Both the position numbers and the translations under genes were made by a program. From contig JADGDD010000001.1 of assembly GCA_016745075.1 (NCBI GenBank), positions 311,125 through 375,124 on the forward strand: a stretch of 64,000 bases of DNA, written 5' to 3'. This DNA comes from Planctomycetota bacterium (GTDB lineage: Bacteria > Planctomycetota > UBA11346). Positions 28,245-36,026 of the stretch are shown here, one piece after another; position 1 is the first letter of the stretch; each line of letters begins with the position of its first letter. The notes beneath the pieces are model-generated. The model had not been told where the DNA came from. It was given only the letters and a program-made list of their open reading frames with translations, and made no database searches.

Positions 28245-28619
28245 ATGACACAAGCGGGACAAAAATCAGGGGCTAAGACTATCGTCAAACGAATTTTAGC
28301 TGATCGTATCGCTGAAAAAACTGGTGTGGGTCAGAGCGCTACTTTGCAAGTAGTTCAATGCTTTCTTGATGAGATTATTGCCGAACTTGCTGACGGTAAC
28401 CGTATTGAGTTTCGTGATTTTGGTGTTTTCGAAACGGTTGAGCGTAAACCTCGTATGGCCTTGAATCCTAAAACATTAGAAAAGGTAGAGGTGCAGAAGA
28501 AGGTTGTTGCTAAATTTAAACCTGGCCGCTTGATGAAAGAAAAAGTTGCTGAACTTTGTAACCGTGAGCTTGTCACTGACGAACAGACGCCAGAACAGCC
28601 AGCTACAGACGTAGAGTAA
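28245..28619 (+). CDS. HU/IHF-family DNA-binding protein
   Basis: Nucleoid-associated protein of 124 residues. The dimerisation helices (KRILADRIAEKTGVGQSATL) and beta-region RIEFRDFGVFETVERKPRMA, followed by LNPKT, match the family. The RNP-type arm is slightly altered, and the C-terminus carries ~25 extra, acidic residues (ELVTDEQTPEQPATDVE) compared with the usual ~90-95. The ATG at 28245 is preferred to the one at 28230 because GAAGGAG lies 6 bp before it and inside the longer version. Confidence 0.92.
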   Translation: MTQAGQKSGAKTIVKRILADRIAEKTGVGQSATLQVVQCFLDEIIAELADGNRIEFRDFGVFETVERKPRMALNPKTLEKVEVQKKVVAKFKPGRLMKEKVAELCNRELVTDEQTPEQPATDVE

Positions 28620-28723
28620 ATGAGCAGCTTTTTAATGCTTGGAGCTTGTGCGGGCAGACGTATTGCATGATGTGTTGGTTTAACAACAAATTTGTGCTTA
28701 TTTTTTAGTGTATGTGTCTCTTG

Positions 28724-28747
28724 AGAAGGTAAATGCGTTTACCTTCT
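28724..28747 (+). terminator. Terminator-like hairpin after the HU-like gene
   Basis: AGAAGGTAAA and TTTACCTTCT form a perfect 10-bp stem with a TGCG tetraloop. It is followed by CTTTCTTG, which is pyrimidine-rich though not a pure T-run. It lies 105 bp after the stop and separates the HU-like gene from the next unit. Confidence 0.55.
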
Positions 28748-28887
28748 CTTTCTTGTTTAAAGAGTGGCTTAATTGTGGATTTTACTAAATATTCACTACA
28801 TCGCTAAGTGTAGTATTGTAGGTTCGATTCTGTTGGAAAAAAACTTGAAAGACATTTGTTCTTTCTTCATTTCAAAAAGAGAAATAC

Positions 28888-30201
28888 TTGTTTTTATTAT
28901 CACCTGTTGTCTTGTGTTTATGTGTATTATTTTGCATCCCTGTTTCTTGGTCTGCTGAAAAGAGTGATGAACAAGCGGTTGAGTCATTTGATCCGATTTT
29001 ATTAGATATTCGTAGTGAAGAAACGTTTGTTACCGAAACACAAGTTGAGCTGGTTACATCGGTGAAGGTTGCTTATGAACAGATACATATTCATTCAGAC
29101 ACCTTAACTTATTCCGCATCACCAATTCGTAAAAATGGACGAGCACTCATCGAACGTTTAGATGCTCGTGGTCAAGAAGATGTAAAAGTGTTGTGTAGTA
29201 CAGAGCATTCCGAATTGCCATCAGTGCAGGTGCGGACGCGAATTTTGGCAGATGTATTATCAATAAAACGTGGGAATATGACCGCAGATGAGCGTGTGCC
29301 GTTTCTTTTGCGTTTAGATGATATGGATCCAATGAAAGGTATGTTGCTTCGTGCGCAGCGTTGGCAGCGTTTTACGGTAACAGGTCAGCGCTTCGACCAA
29401 CAGAGTTTCTATAATCTTTCGGAAGCCGATCGTTTAATTAATGGAGAGGTGCAAGGGATTGCCCTTTATACAGATGCCTCTCTGTCTCTCTATCCGCTGT
29501 TGGAAGATGAGAGCATTGACGAAGTGGCAAAAAACGAAATTCCTGAATGGTTTTTACATGCAGGTGAATCTATTCTCTATCCATTGTATAATGGTCCTGT
29601 TGAGCAGTGGAAGCCGGTGGTCATGAAGGGCGGTTTTCAGATTGATTGGCAGACGCTTTATTTAAAAGGAACAGAATTAACCGCTTATTCTGATGCCCCA
29701 CTCGCGGATGGTCAGCCAATCGTATACAGCATGCGAGCAGATCACTCGGAGCAATATCCGCTTATTATTGATACACGTACAGGTCATTTCCCTTTACGAG
29801 TGTTGATGTATCCGCAATTGATAACCTTAACACGCCTAAGCATAACCAATGACCCAGACACAACGGGAACCGCAACGTGGCTATTGAAAATAGATCAGCC
29901 TGGAGATTTTTCAGGAACGATGCTTTCAAAGGATCAGTGGGTGCCAGTAGAAGGGTGGGCTGAGCATATTGAGTGTGAGCTTATCTCAGATCTGGTTGAT
30001 GGCATTCTGACGAATTGGCGTTGTAAACATATTACTTGGAAGGGTAATGGTGCACGTCCAGCTACGGTTGTTCGCCGAGATGAAAGAGACCCTGTGCGTT
30101 GGAGTAGTCAACATTTGTTGATGAAGTTTGACGAAGAGGGCGCTTATAGCGGTAGTGAATCTGCCCTTGATAGCCGTGTACAGATAGACGCTGCGGAATA
30201 G
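28888..30201 (+). CDS. Exported protein of unknown family, TTG start
   Basis: 437 residues. The only usable start is a TTG at 28888: the frame is closed upstream by a TGA at 28846 and the first in-frame ATG is ~130 codons inside. The TTG is followed directly by a good signal peptide (FLLSPVVLCLCVLFCIPVSWSA), and AAGAGA lies 6 bp upstream. The mature part begins acidic and contains a segment reminiscent of OstA/LptA-type repeats (VKVAYEQIHIHSDTLTYS), which is a weak resemblance only. It precedes the EIIA-like gene by 66 bp on the same strand. I do not recognise a function. Confidence 0.75.
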   Translation: MFLLSPVVLCLCVLFCIPVSWSAEKSDEQAVESFDPILLDIRSEETFVTETQVELVTSVKVAYEQIHIHSDTLTYSASPIRKNGRALIERLDARGQEDVKVLCSTEHSELPSVQVRTRILADVLSIKRGNMTADERVPFLLRLDDMDPMKGMLLRAQRWQRFTVTGQRFDQQSFYNLSEADRLINGEVQGIALYTDASLSLYPLLEDESIDEVAKNEIPEWFLHAGESILYPLYNGPVEQWKPVVMKGGFQIDWQTLYLKGTELTAYSDAPLADGQPIVYSMRADHSEQYPLIIDTRTGHFPLRVLMYPQLITLTRLSITNDPDTTGTATWLLKIDQPGDFSGTMLSKDQWVPVEGWAEHIECELISDLVDGILTNWRCKHITWKGNGARPATVVRRDERDPVRWSSQHLLMKFDEEGAYSGSESALDSRVQIDAAE

Positions 30202-30267
30202 TCCCACAAGCGATTTTGACAGTGGCTTGACAAAACGAGCGCATAGAAAGGCTTACGGACACTTTAT

Positions 30268-30909
30268 ATGTTCTGGAATCGTAAAAAAACTCATGCGGAT
30301 ATGGATGATGCGGATGCCGCTCGGCAAGCCACAGAGGCTCCGTCCGAGACGAGCGAGGAACAGAATAACATAGCCGTAGAGGCAGAAACAGATATGAACA
30401 TATTAAGATTCTTAGATCCAGCCTGTATCAAAATGGAGTTGACTACAACGCCAACGGTTGCTATTCCAGATGAAACAGAAGCGCAGCGAGAACGTCGTTT
30501 GATAGCAGAAAAAGAAAGCGTTATCCAAGAGTTGGCAGAACTGATGGACAACAGCGGGCAAGTCGTTAATCCGACTAAGTATTATAAAGATATGCTCAAC
30601 CGTGAGCGTAAGGCCACAACAGGTATCGCTCCTAGCATCGCCATTCCTCATGTAAGAACTCTTCAGTGTCGTAGTTTTGTTCTTGGCTTTGCCCGGGCTC
30701 CGAAAGGGGTCCATTTTGCAAGTCTAGACGGTACACTTACAAAGATTTTTTTAATCTTATCGAGCCCACCATATGAAGATAAGATGTACCTTAAGGTCTA
30801 CCGCCAGTTCGCTGAACTTGTAAGCAATGAATGGATCGTAGAAGCGATGTTGGAAGCAGAAAACGAGCAAGATATTTTAAATATTTTGCGTGGGCAAATT
30901 ACTCAATAA
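30268..30909 (+). CDS. PTS EIIA type 2 (PtsN-like) domain protein
   Basis: 213 residues. The C-terminal ~150 residues form an EIIA type-2 domain (PTS_EIIA_2, as in EIIA-Fru and EIIA-Ntr). The phosphorylated His lies in IAPSIAIPHVRTLQCRSF, and the following FLILSSPPYEDKMYLKVYRQ matches the domain. The first ~45 residues are a charged, probably disordered extension (MFWNRKKTHADMDDADAARQ). No EIIB/EIIC permease genes adjoin, which favours a regulatory role over sugar transport. No EI or HPr gene is seen here. Confidence 0.8.
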   Translation: MFWNRKKTHADMDDADAARQATEAPSETSEEQNNIAVEAETDMNILRFLDPACIKMELTTTPTVAIPDETEAQRERRLIAEKESVIQELAELMDNSGQVVNPTKYYKDMLNRERKATTGIAPSIAIPHVRTLQCRSFVLGFARAPKGVHFASLDGTLTKIFLILSSPPYEDKMYLKVYRQFAELVSNEWIVEAMLEAENEQDILNILRGQITQ

Positions 30910-30939
30910 TTACGTATGGCCATATTCAGGCCGTTTAGA

Positions 30940-31446
30940 TTATAAATCCTTATTTTTCCGTACTCGTTTTTTTTCTTCACGTAGTTGTTTGAAGAATGAC
31001 TTTAAGAGCATGCTAGATCGTTCTGCACCAATGCCAGCAGTGACGGTGCATTGATGGTTAAAGCCGTCGAGAGTGCTGAGATCTATGATACTGCCACAAG
31101 CACCAGCCTTGGGTTCCGGCGCAGCATACACGACACGAGCGATTCTACTGTTTAAGGCAGCGCCCATGCACATCGGACACGGTTCTAGGGTGACGTACAA
31201 AGTGCATTCTTCTAGTCGCCATGTGCCAATAGTTTGGCTAGCAGCCGTAATTGCTATCATCTCTGCATGGGCGGTGGCATCCTGTAGGCGTTCACAGCCA
31301 TTATGCCCTCTACCAATAATGCGTCCGTTATGAGTGACAACGGCACCAACCGGAACTTCTCCCTGATCAGCAGCGAGCCGCGCTTCTTCCAAAGCGCGGC
31401 CCATAAAAAATTCATCTTGCCCAGCGGTATCTTGTTGCTCGAACAT
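30940..31446 (-). CDS. tadA: tRNA-specific adenosine deaminase TadA
   Basis: Converts A34 to inosine in the wobble position of tRNA-Arg(ACG). The zinc-dependent deaminase motif is complete: HAEMIAI, with the catalytic Glu, and PCPMCMGAALNSR, with the two zinc cysteines. ASQTIGTWRLEECTLYVTLE lies between them. The 168-residue length is typical, and the basic C-terminal tail (REEKKRVRKNK) fits tRNA binding. It follows the STAS gene by 17 bp on the same strand. Confidence 0.95.
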   Translation of the reverse strand: MFEQQDTAGQDEFFMGRALEEARLAADQGEVPVGAVVTHNGRIIGRGHNGCERLQDATAHAEMIAITAASQTIGTWRLEECTLYVTLEPCPMCMGAALNSRIARVVYAAPEPKAGACGSIIDLSTLDGFNHQCTVTAGIGAERSSMLLKSFFKQLREEKKRVRKNKDL

Positions 31447-31463
31447 AGTTTGATCAGAAAAAA

Positions 31464-32381
31464 TTAGCAGGCTTTAGACATGCTGAGTAGGTAGCCATTG
31501 TTTGGTAATACCTTGTGGGTAACTTCGTCCATAGAGCCACGGATGGCAAGCATACATGGGTCATTATCATTAGTGTTTAAGCCGTTACCGTGACTAACAA
31601 AACCAATTTTGAAGGTGACGCCATCACCAACCATGAGTACATGGCAGTTATCTGAGCTACCAGGATTATTCTTGGCAATGAGGCTACATGCTTCGTCTAT
31701 ACTGCGTTCTATAGCAGCACTGACATCTTCTTTCAGATGCAATTGGCCGGCAAGGGCGGTAGCCAGAGCCATCAAACCACTTGAGAAGGAGCCGTCACAT
31801 GGAACCTTAGTGTCTACTATTTTGACTTTACTGGTTTGATAAAACTCAATCTTGCCAGCACTATCAACGCTGAAGTAGTCGCCACTGCGTGGATCACGGA
31901 AGCGACCAGGGCCAGAAATGTTCAAGCCCATTCCAGAAACAGGATGTTTAAATTGAATAGGGAAACTTGCGGCAGATTCGGAAGGGGTAGCAGCGTCATC
32001 GTTGCCACCATCGGTTGTTTCCTGTGCAAAACTGTTTACAGCTTCTTCAATTGTTTCGTAGGTCTCGAACAAGGCGAGCAGGCCAAGCATTTCAAAGAGA
32101 GCGATAACTTTTGTTGGCACACCAACCAGTTTGATATCGCCTTGAGAGTCACGGAAGGTGTCTACACACTTAACAATGGTGCCGAGACCAGTTGAGTTAA
32201 TGTATTTTACGTTTGTTAGAACCAGTAGGACTTTGTTTGTGCCAGCAGAGAGAATATCTGAGAGTCTGCCTTCAAATTGTTGATTGGTACTTGCGTCAAT
32301 GCTGCCACTTAGGAATACCGCTTTGGCTTCTTCGCCACTTGGAAGGCTAACAGATTTGATGTCAAAATTAAGAACAGCCAT
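31464..32381 (-). CDS. STAS-domain protein with C-terminal anti-sigma-kinase-like region
   Basis: 305 residues from the ATG at 32381, which has GGAG 6 bp upstream. Residues 1-105 are a STAS domain of the anti-sigma factor antagonist type: KAVFLSGSIDASTNQQFEGR, then VLLVLTNVKYINSTGLGTIV with the phosphorylatable Ser in NSTGLG. After a short linker, residues ~185-300 read like an RsbW-type HATPase domain (AIERSIDEACSLIAKNNPG, then VGDGVTFKIGFVSHGNGLN). However, the N-box Asn and the Asp of the G1 box are not evident. This suggests a fused partner-switch protein whose kinase half may not bind ATP. It is divergent from the MshEN-domain gene. Confidence 0.75.
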   Translation of the reverse strand: MAVLNFDIKSVSLPSGEEAKAVFLSGSIDASTNQQFEGRLSDILSAGTNKVLLVLTNVKYINSTGLGTIVKCVDTFRDSQGDIKLVGVPTKVIALFEMLGLLALFETYETIEEAVNSFAQETTDGGNDDAATPSESAASFPIQFKHPVSGMGLNISGPGRFRDPRSGDYFSVDSAGKIEFYQTSKVKIVDTKVPCDGSFSSGLMALATALAGQLHLKEDVSAAIERSIDEACSLIAKNNPGSSDNCHVLMVGDGVTFKIGFVSHGNGLNTNDNDPCMLAIRGSMDEVTHKVLPNNGYLLSMSKAC

Positions 32382-32659
32382 GAATGCTCCAAAGCAAGGT
32401 CTATAAAGGGACCAGTAAAAAAAATAGTAGCAGCGGACGAGCCAGAGGTTCATCAATTGCTATTGCGGAACCAGCTTATATGCAGGTCTGGATAACGATA
32501 GTGGGAACTCGGGAGGAGCAAGGGTGGAGGCATTCCGAGTGTGATACGGAATTGTGTGGCATACCTGTTGAATGTCTGAATTCCTGTCGTTGTCATTGCA
32601 GAGAAGCGATACATACTGAAGCTGTACAAATATACATGTTAGTAGAAGGAGCGCTCCGC
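32382..32659. other. Divergent promoter region between the STAS and MshEN-domain genes
   Basis: 278 bp. The plus-strand frame of the downstream gene is open through it, but the translation has no family resemblance and no ribosome-binding site. AGAAGGAG at 32644-32651 marks the true start of the MshEN gene at 32660. I see no clear promoter hexamers. Confidence 0.5.
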
Positions 32660-34441
32660 ATGGGGTTCAATGGTAGCAAGAAAAAGAAAAAGGCAGCAGA
32701 AGAAGCACGGATAGCTGCGGCAGAAGAGCGTAAAAATCGACGTAAATCTCGGCGTGTTGTCGCACCAAGTTCTCGTCAAGAAGTTGCCGACGATGGTGAT
32801 GTGAGTTCACAAGGTAGTTCACGATTACAACGCTCTACTCGTTCTAATCTTAAATCTGTTTCTCCTGATGTTACAGCAGCAGTAGAAGCAACGGACGATT
32901 TTAATGCCGATATGGATTTGGAGCTGAGCCCAGAAGAGAAAGCACTGGCAGCCAGTCATCAAGATAAAGATGAAATAATGGATTTAGATCTGGTTGCGCC
33001 TTCTCAGCCAGCAGCATCGGTTGCGAACCCAGATTCAGACCTCTTAGATGCCTCTGGGTTTGAAGATTTAGCCCCGACAGATTCTCCTACGGCTGGTGTT
33101 TGTCGAACCGGTGAATTAGCCCTTATTGATTTCTTGGTAAATAAAGCGTCTTTAGTCGATCAAGGGCAGGCAGATGCTTTGCGTATGAAAGCTCAGAATG
33201 AATCCAAGCCTCTCGATGTTGTTGCTGTGGAAGCAGGCTTCTTTACTGAGGACGAAATGGTTAATGCACTTACTCAAGAGTGTTGGGTTCCGCATCTCAA
33301 AGTTGAGAAATACGCGATACGTAAAAAGGCTTTAGATGCGATAACCGAAGAAGATGCACGTTATTTTGGTGTCCTGCCAGTAGATAAACTTGGTACCATT
33401 TTGAATCTTGCTATGGTCAACCCTTTAGATGCTGAGACAATTCGGGCATTAGAAGATAAGACCGGATTAGATATTAAGAAAGTGGTTGCCACTCGTCATG
33501 AGATAGAACAAGGCATTGCTAAATATTATGGCGATGAAGCAGAAGTAACTGACGCTTCTATGAAGTTCTCTCAAGATATGTCACCACAACGTCCAACTCA
33601 GATGATTAAACGTGTCGAGTCGGAGAGTCCAGAGCAAGAAGTCGCTCCCGAAATTGCGGCAGCTACTACGCAAGCTGTTTCTGCACCAGCTGCTAACGAT
33701 GTCTTTGCCGATGATGTTGATGATATCATGGATATTGATGACCTACTTGGTGATGACTTTGAAAGTGATGCAGATGTGATACAGCCATCTGTAATAGAAC
33801 CAATTAGTATCTCTGACGATATGTTCATGGATGAAGAAGATGACAATGCTGTGCAGCCTGTTGTCACTTCTTCGTATGTACGCACGCCAAGTAATGCTGG
33901 TGCATCAAGCAATGCTGACGTATTGTCTAGTATTGAGTCTGCTCCCTTGGCACCTATCACAGAACCGTCTCTTACAGAACCAATAGCAGACGTTTTTGCA
34001 GAAGATGAAGCGGTCGATGATTTTGTTGCGAATGGTAGTGATACCTTAGATATTCCTGATGTGTCGGCAGCTCCTGCTGATCTCTTTCAAGAAGAAGTTG
34101 CAGCTGTGGCAGAGCCAGAACGTTCTTTCGTAGAAGAACCTATTGCGCAAGTGTCAGCTCCTGTTCCAGCAGCAGCCTCTATTCCACCGGCTCCAGAGCC
34201 AGCACAACCAGCGATCACACAGCCGCCAGTTCAAGAAAAACCAACCTTGGTAGATCTTATTCCTGTCGGCGAGAATGAATTCCAGCAGGCTATCAGTAGT
34301 AATAAGAGCCGTGTATTTGAGAAGTGGATCGCAATTCAAACCCGTGACCGAATTTTAAATGCCCGCCCTGTTCGTGCGGAATTAGATGAAGTGCTCGCTC
34401 CACTTGTTAATGGTGCGGATAGTATTCCAGCAAATGTTTAA
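32660..34441 (+). CDS. MshEN (GspE/PilB N-terminal) domain protein without ATPase domain
   Basis: About 593 residues. A very basic start (MGFNGSKKKKKAAEEARIAA) is followed by an acidic linker. A domain like the N-terminus of type II secretion/type IV pilus ATPases comes next: GELALIDFLVNKASLVDQGQ, GFFTEDEMVNALTQECWVPH, and LGTILNLAMVNPLDAETIRA, residues ~150-290. The rest is long, acidic, Ala/Pro-rich and probably disordered, ending in a short helical block (FQQAISSNKSRVFEKWIAIQ). No Walker motifs are present. I start at 32660 because of AAGGAG 8 bp upstream. Roles in localisation or c-di-GMP binding are known for the domain, but the RLG signature of binders is not evident. Confidence 0.75.
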   Translation: MGFNGSKKKKKAAEEARIAAAEERKNRRKSRRVVAPSSRQEVADDGDVSSQGSSRLQRSTRSNLKSVSPDVTAAVEATDDFNADMDLELSPEEKALAASHQDKDEIMDLDLVAPSQPAASVANPDSDLLDASGFEDLAPTDSPTAGVCRTGELALIDFLVNKASLVDQGQADALRMKAQNESKPLDVVAVEAGFFTEDEMVNALTQECWVPHLKVEKYAIRKKALDAITEEDARYFGVLPVDKLGTILNLAMVNPLDAETIRALEDKTGLDIKKVVATRHEIEQGIAKYYGDEAEVTDASMKFSQDMSPQRPTQMIKRVESESPEQEVAPEIAAATTQAVSAPAANDVFADDVDDIMDIDDLLGDDFESDADVIQPSVIEPISISDDMFMDEEDDNAVQPVVTSSYVRTPSNAGASSNADVLSSIESAPLAPITEPSLTEPIADVFAEDEAVDDFVANGSDTLDIPDVSAAPADLFQEEVAAVAEPERSFVEEPIAQVSAPVPAAASIPPAPEPAQPAITQPPVQEKPTLVDLIPVGENEFQQAISSNKSRVFEKWIAIQTRDRILNARPVRAELDEVLAPLVNGADSIPANV

Positions 34442-34487
34442 TAAATATTTTGATTAAACGCAGCAAATAAGTAGTGAGTTTCAATTC

Positions 34488-35600
34488 ATGAATTATATAT
34501 CGTATGAACAAATCGCCCGCGATGGAGAAGCCCGTCGCGGGCGATTCTCCACTGCTCATGGACCTGTGGAAACGCCTGCGTTTATGCCAGTCGGCACACA
34601 GGGGAGTGTTAAGTGCGTCACCCCACATCAAGTAGCAGAGACAGGTGCTCCCGTTATTTTGGCGAATACCTATCACATGAGCTTGGATAAACGAACGGCT
34701 TTGGTCGAGCGGCATGGTGGCCTTCATGCTTTTATGCACTGGGACCGCACCATTTTAACAGATAGCGGTGGTTTTCAGGTCTTCAGTCTGCCAGATAGAA
34801 CCATTGAAGAAGAAGGTGTTCGTTTTTGTTATACCGAAGGTGGTGAGCCAGTTATGCTTACACCAGAATCTTCAATGGATATTCAGCGTAGACTTGGTGC
34901 TGATATTGTTATGGCCTTTGATGAATGTGTCGATCATCGTGCTGACCGTTCTTATGTTCAGGCAAGTGTTCAGCGTACTGCACGTTGGTTAAAACGTTGT
35001 GCGACTGTAAAATTGCAAGAGCACCAACATTTGTTTGGTATCATTCAAGGTGGCTTAGAACTTGATTTGCGCAAACAAAGTGTGGAAGAAACCTGTGCGG
35101 TTCCATTGCCAGGTTACGCTATTGGTGGAGTGTCGGTTGGAGAAGGTTTAGAACAATTAAAGCGGGTTGTGGAATATACGGCTCCACTGATGCCCGCAGA
35201 TAAGCCACGTTATTTAATGGGTGTTGGTCTACCAGAAGATCTGGTTGCTTCTGTTGAGCGTGGTATGGATATGTTTGATTGCGTTATTCCAACACGATAC
35301 GCGCGTGAAGGTACTGTTTTTACCTGGCAAGGGAAGATGCGTATCAAAGATAAAAAATGGCGTAAAGATCGTTACGCCATAGATACGGCCTGCGGTTGTT
35401 ACGCGTGTTCAAATGGGTTTAGCCGTGCATACTTACGTCATTTATTATACGCGAATGAAGCATTGGGGGATACCCTGTTAACCATTCATAATATTTATTT
35501 TTATCAGCAATTGATGGCGGCCATGCGTAAAGCGATAGAAGAAAATCGTTTTGCGGCATTTAGAGATGAGTTTTTGCGAAATTACCTACCGAAGCGATAA
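34488..35600 (+). CDS. tgt: tRNA-guanine transglycosylase (Tgt)
   Basis: Exchanges G34 for preQ1 in GUN-anticodon tRNAs during queuosine synthesis. The substrate-binding and catalytic motifs are intact: ILTDSGGFQVFSLPD (Asp of the preQ1 pocket), VMAFDECVDHRADR, FGIIQGGLELDLR, YAIGGVSVGEG, and FDCVIPTRYAREGT with the nucleophilic Asp. The zinc site is seen as CGCYACSNGFSRAYLRHL plus a later His. At 370 residues it has the typical length. rlmH follows after 5 bp, so the two RNA-modification genes are co-transcribed. Confidence 0.97.
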   Translation: MNYISYEQIARDGEARRGRFSTAHGPVETPAFMPVGTQGSVKCVTPHQVAETGAPVILANTYHMSLDKRTALVERHGGLHAFMHWDRTILTDSGGFQVFSLPDRTIEEEGVRFCYTEGGEPVMLTPESSMDIQRRLGADIVMAFDECVDHRADRSYVQASVQRTARWLKRCATVKLQEHQHLFGIIQGGLELDLRKQSVEETCAVPLPGYAIGGVSVGEGLEQLKRVVEYTAPLMPADKPRYLMGVGLPEDLVASVERGMDMFDCVIPTRYAREGTVFTWQGKMRIKDKKWRKDRYAIDTACGCYACSNGFSRAYLRHLLYANEALGDTLLTIHNIYFYQQLMAAMRKAIEENRFAAFRDEFLRNYLPKR

Positions 35601-35605
35601 TTGTT

Positions 35606-36025
35606 ATGCGTATCACCGTTATCCAAAATGGAAAAATACGTGATAAGCATGTTATTGCTTTACGAGACGAATATGTGAAGCGTTTTAAACGTTATGGTAC
35701 GCTTAAGCTCATAGAAAAAGAACCGAAAAAAGGCCAGTCTTTATGGCCGAATAATGCGTGGCGTGTTTTATTAGATGAACGTGGTTCAGTGCTTACGAGC
35801 CCGGAATTTGCTAAACAGCTAGATACATGGACTATGCATCATGGCGATATTGCTTTATGTGTTGGTGAAGCCTACGGGCATGATCAAGCGACAAAAAATG
35901 AAGCCGATTATGTGTTGTCATTTGGTTCTATGGTTATGCCTCATCAACTCGCTCATTTATTTTTAGTTGAGCAAATTTATAGAGCAGGAAGTATCTTAGC
36001 AGGTAGCCGTTATCATCACGAGTAA
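35606..36025 (+). CDS. rlmH: 23S rRNA pseudouridine-1915 N3-methyltransferase RlmH
   Basis: A small SPOUT methyltransferase acting on helix 69 of 23S rRNA. The family signature is the C-terminal run LSFGSMVMPHQLAHLFLVEQ followed by IYRAGSILAGSRYHHE, which forms the SAM-binding knot. The glycine loop reads VGEAYGHD instead of the commoner GGAxG, a mild variation. The protein is 139 residues. It is immediately downstream of tgt and converges on the kinase gene, with 1 bp between stop codons. Confidence 0.92.
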   Translation: MRITVIQNGKIRDKHVIALRDEYVKRFKRYGTLKLIEKEPKKGQSLWPNNAWRVLLDERGSVLTSPEFAKQLDTWTMHHGDIALCVGEAYGHDQATKNEADYVLSFGSMVMPHQLAHLFLVEQIYRAGSILAGSRYHHE

Positions 36026-36026
36026 T

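Noticed and set aside
28773-28987. Short overlapping ORFs on both strands between the HU-like gene and the next CDS
   Set aside because: No ribosome-binding site, no family resemblance, and they overlap the real TTG-started gene or its leader.
30912-30935. A GGCC-loop-GGCC hairpin after the EIIA-like gene
   Set aside because: Only a 4-bp stem with no adjacent T-run; not enough for a terminator.
32384-32659. A 92-codon N-terminal extension of the MshEN-domain gene
   Set aside because: Its composition is unlike the rest, it covers the divergent promoter region, and a good AAGGAG sits before the ATG at 32660.
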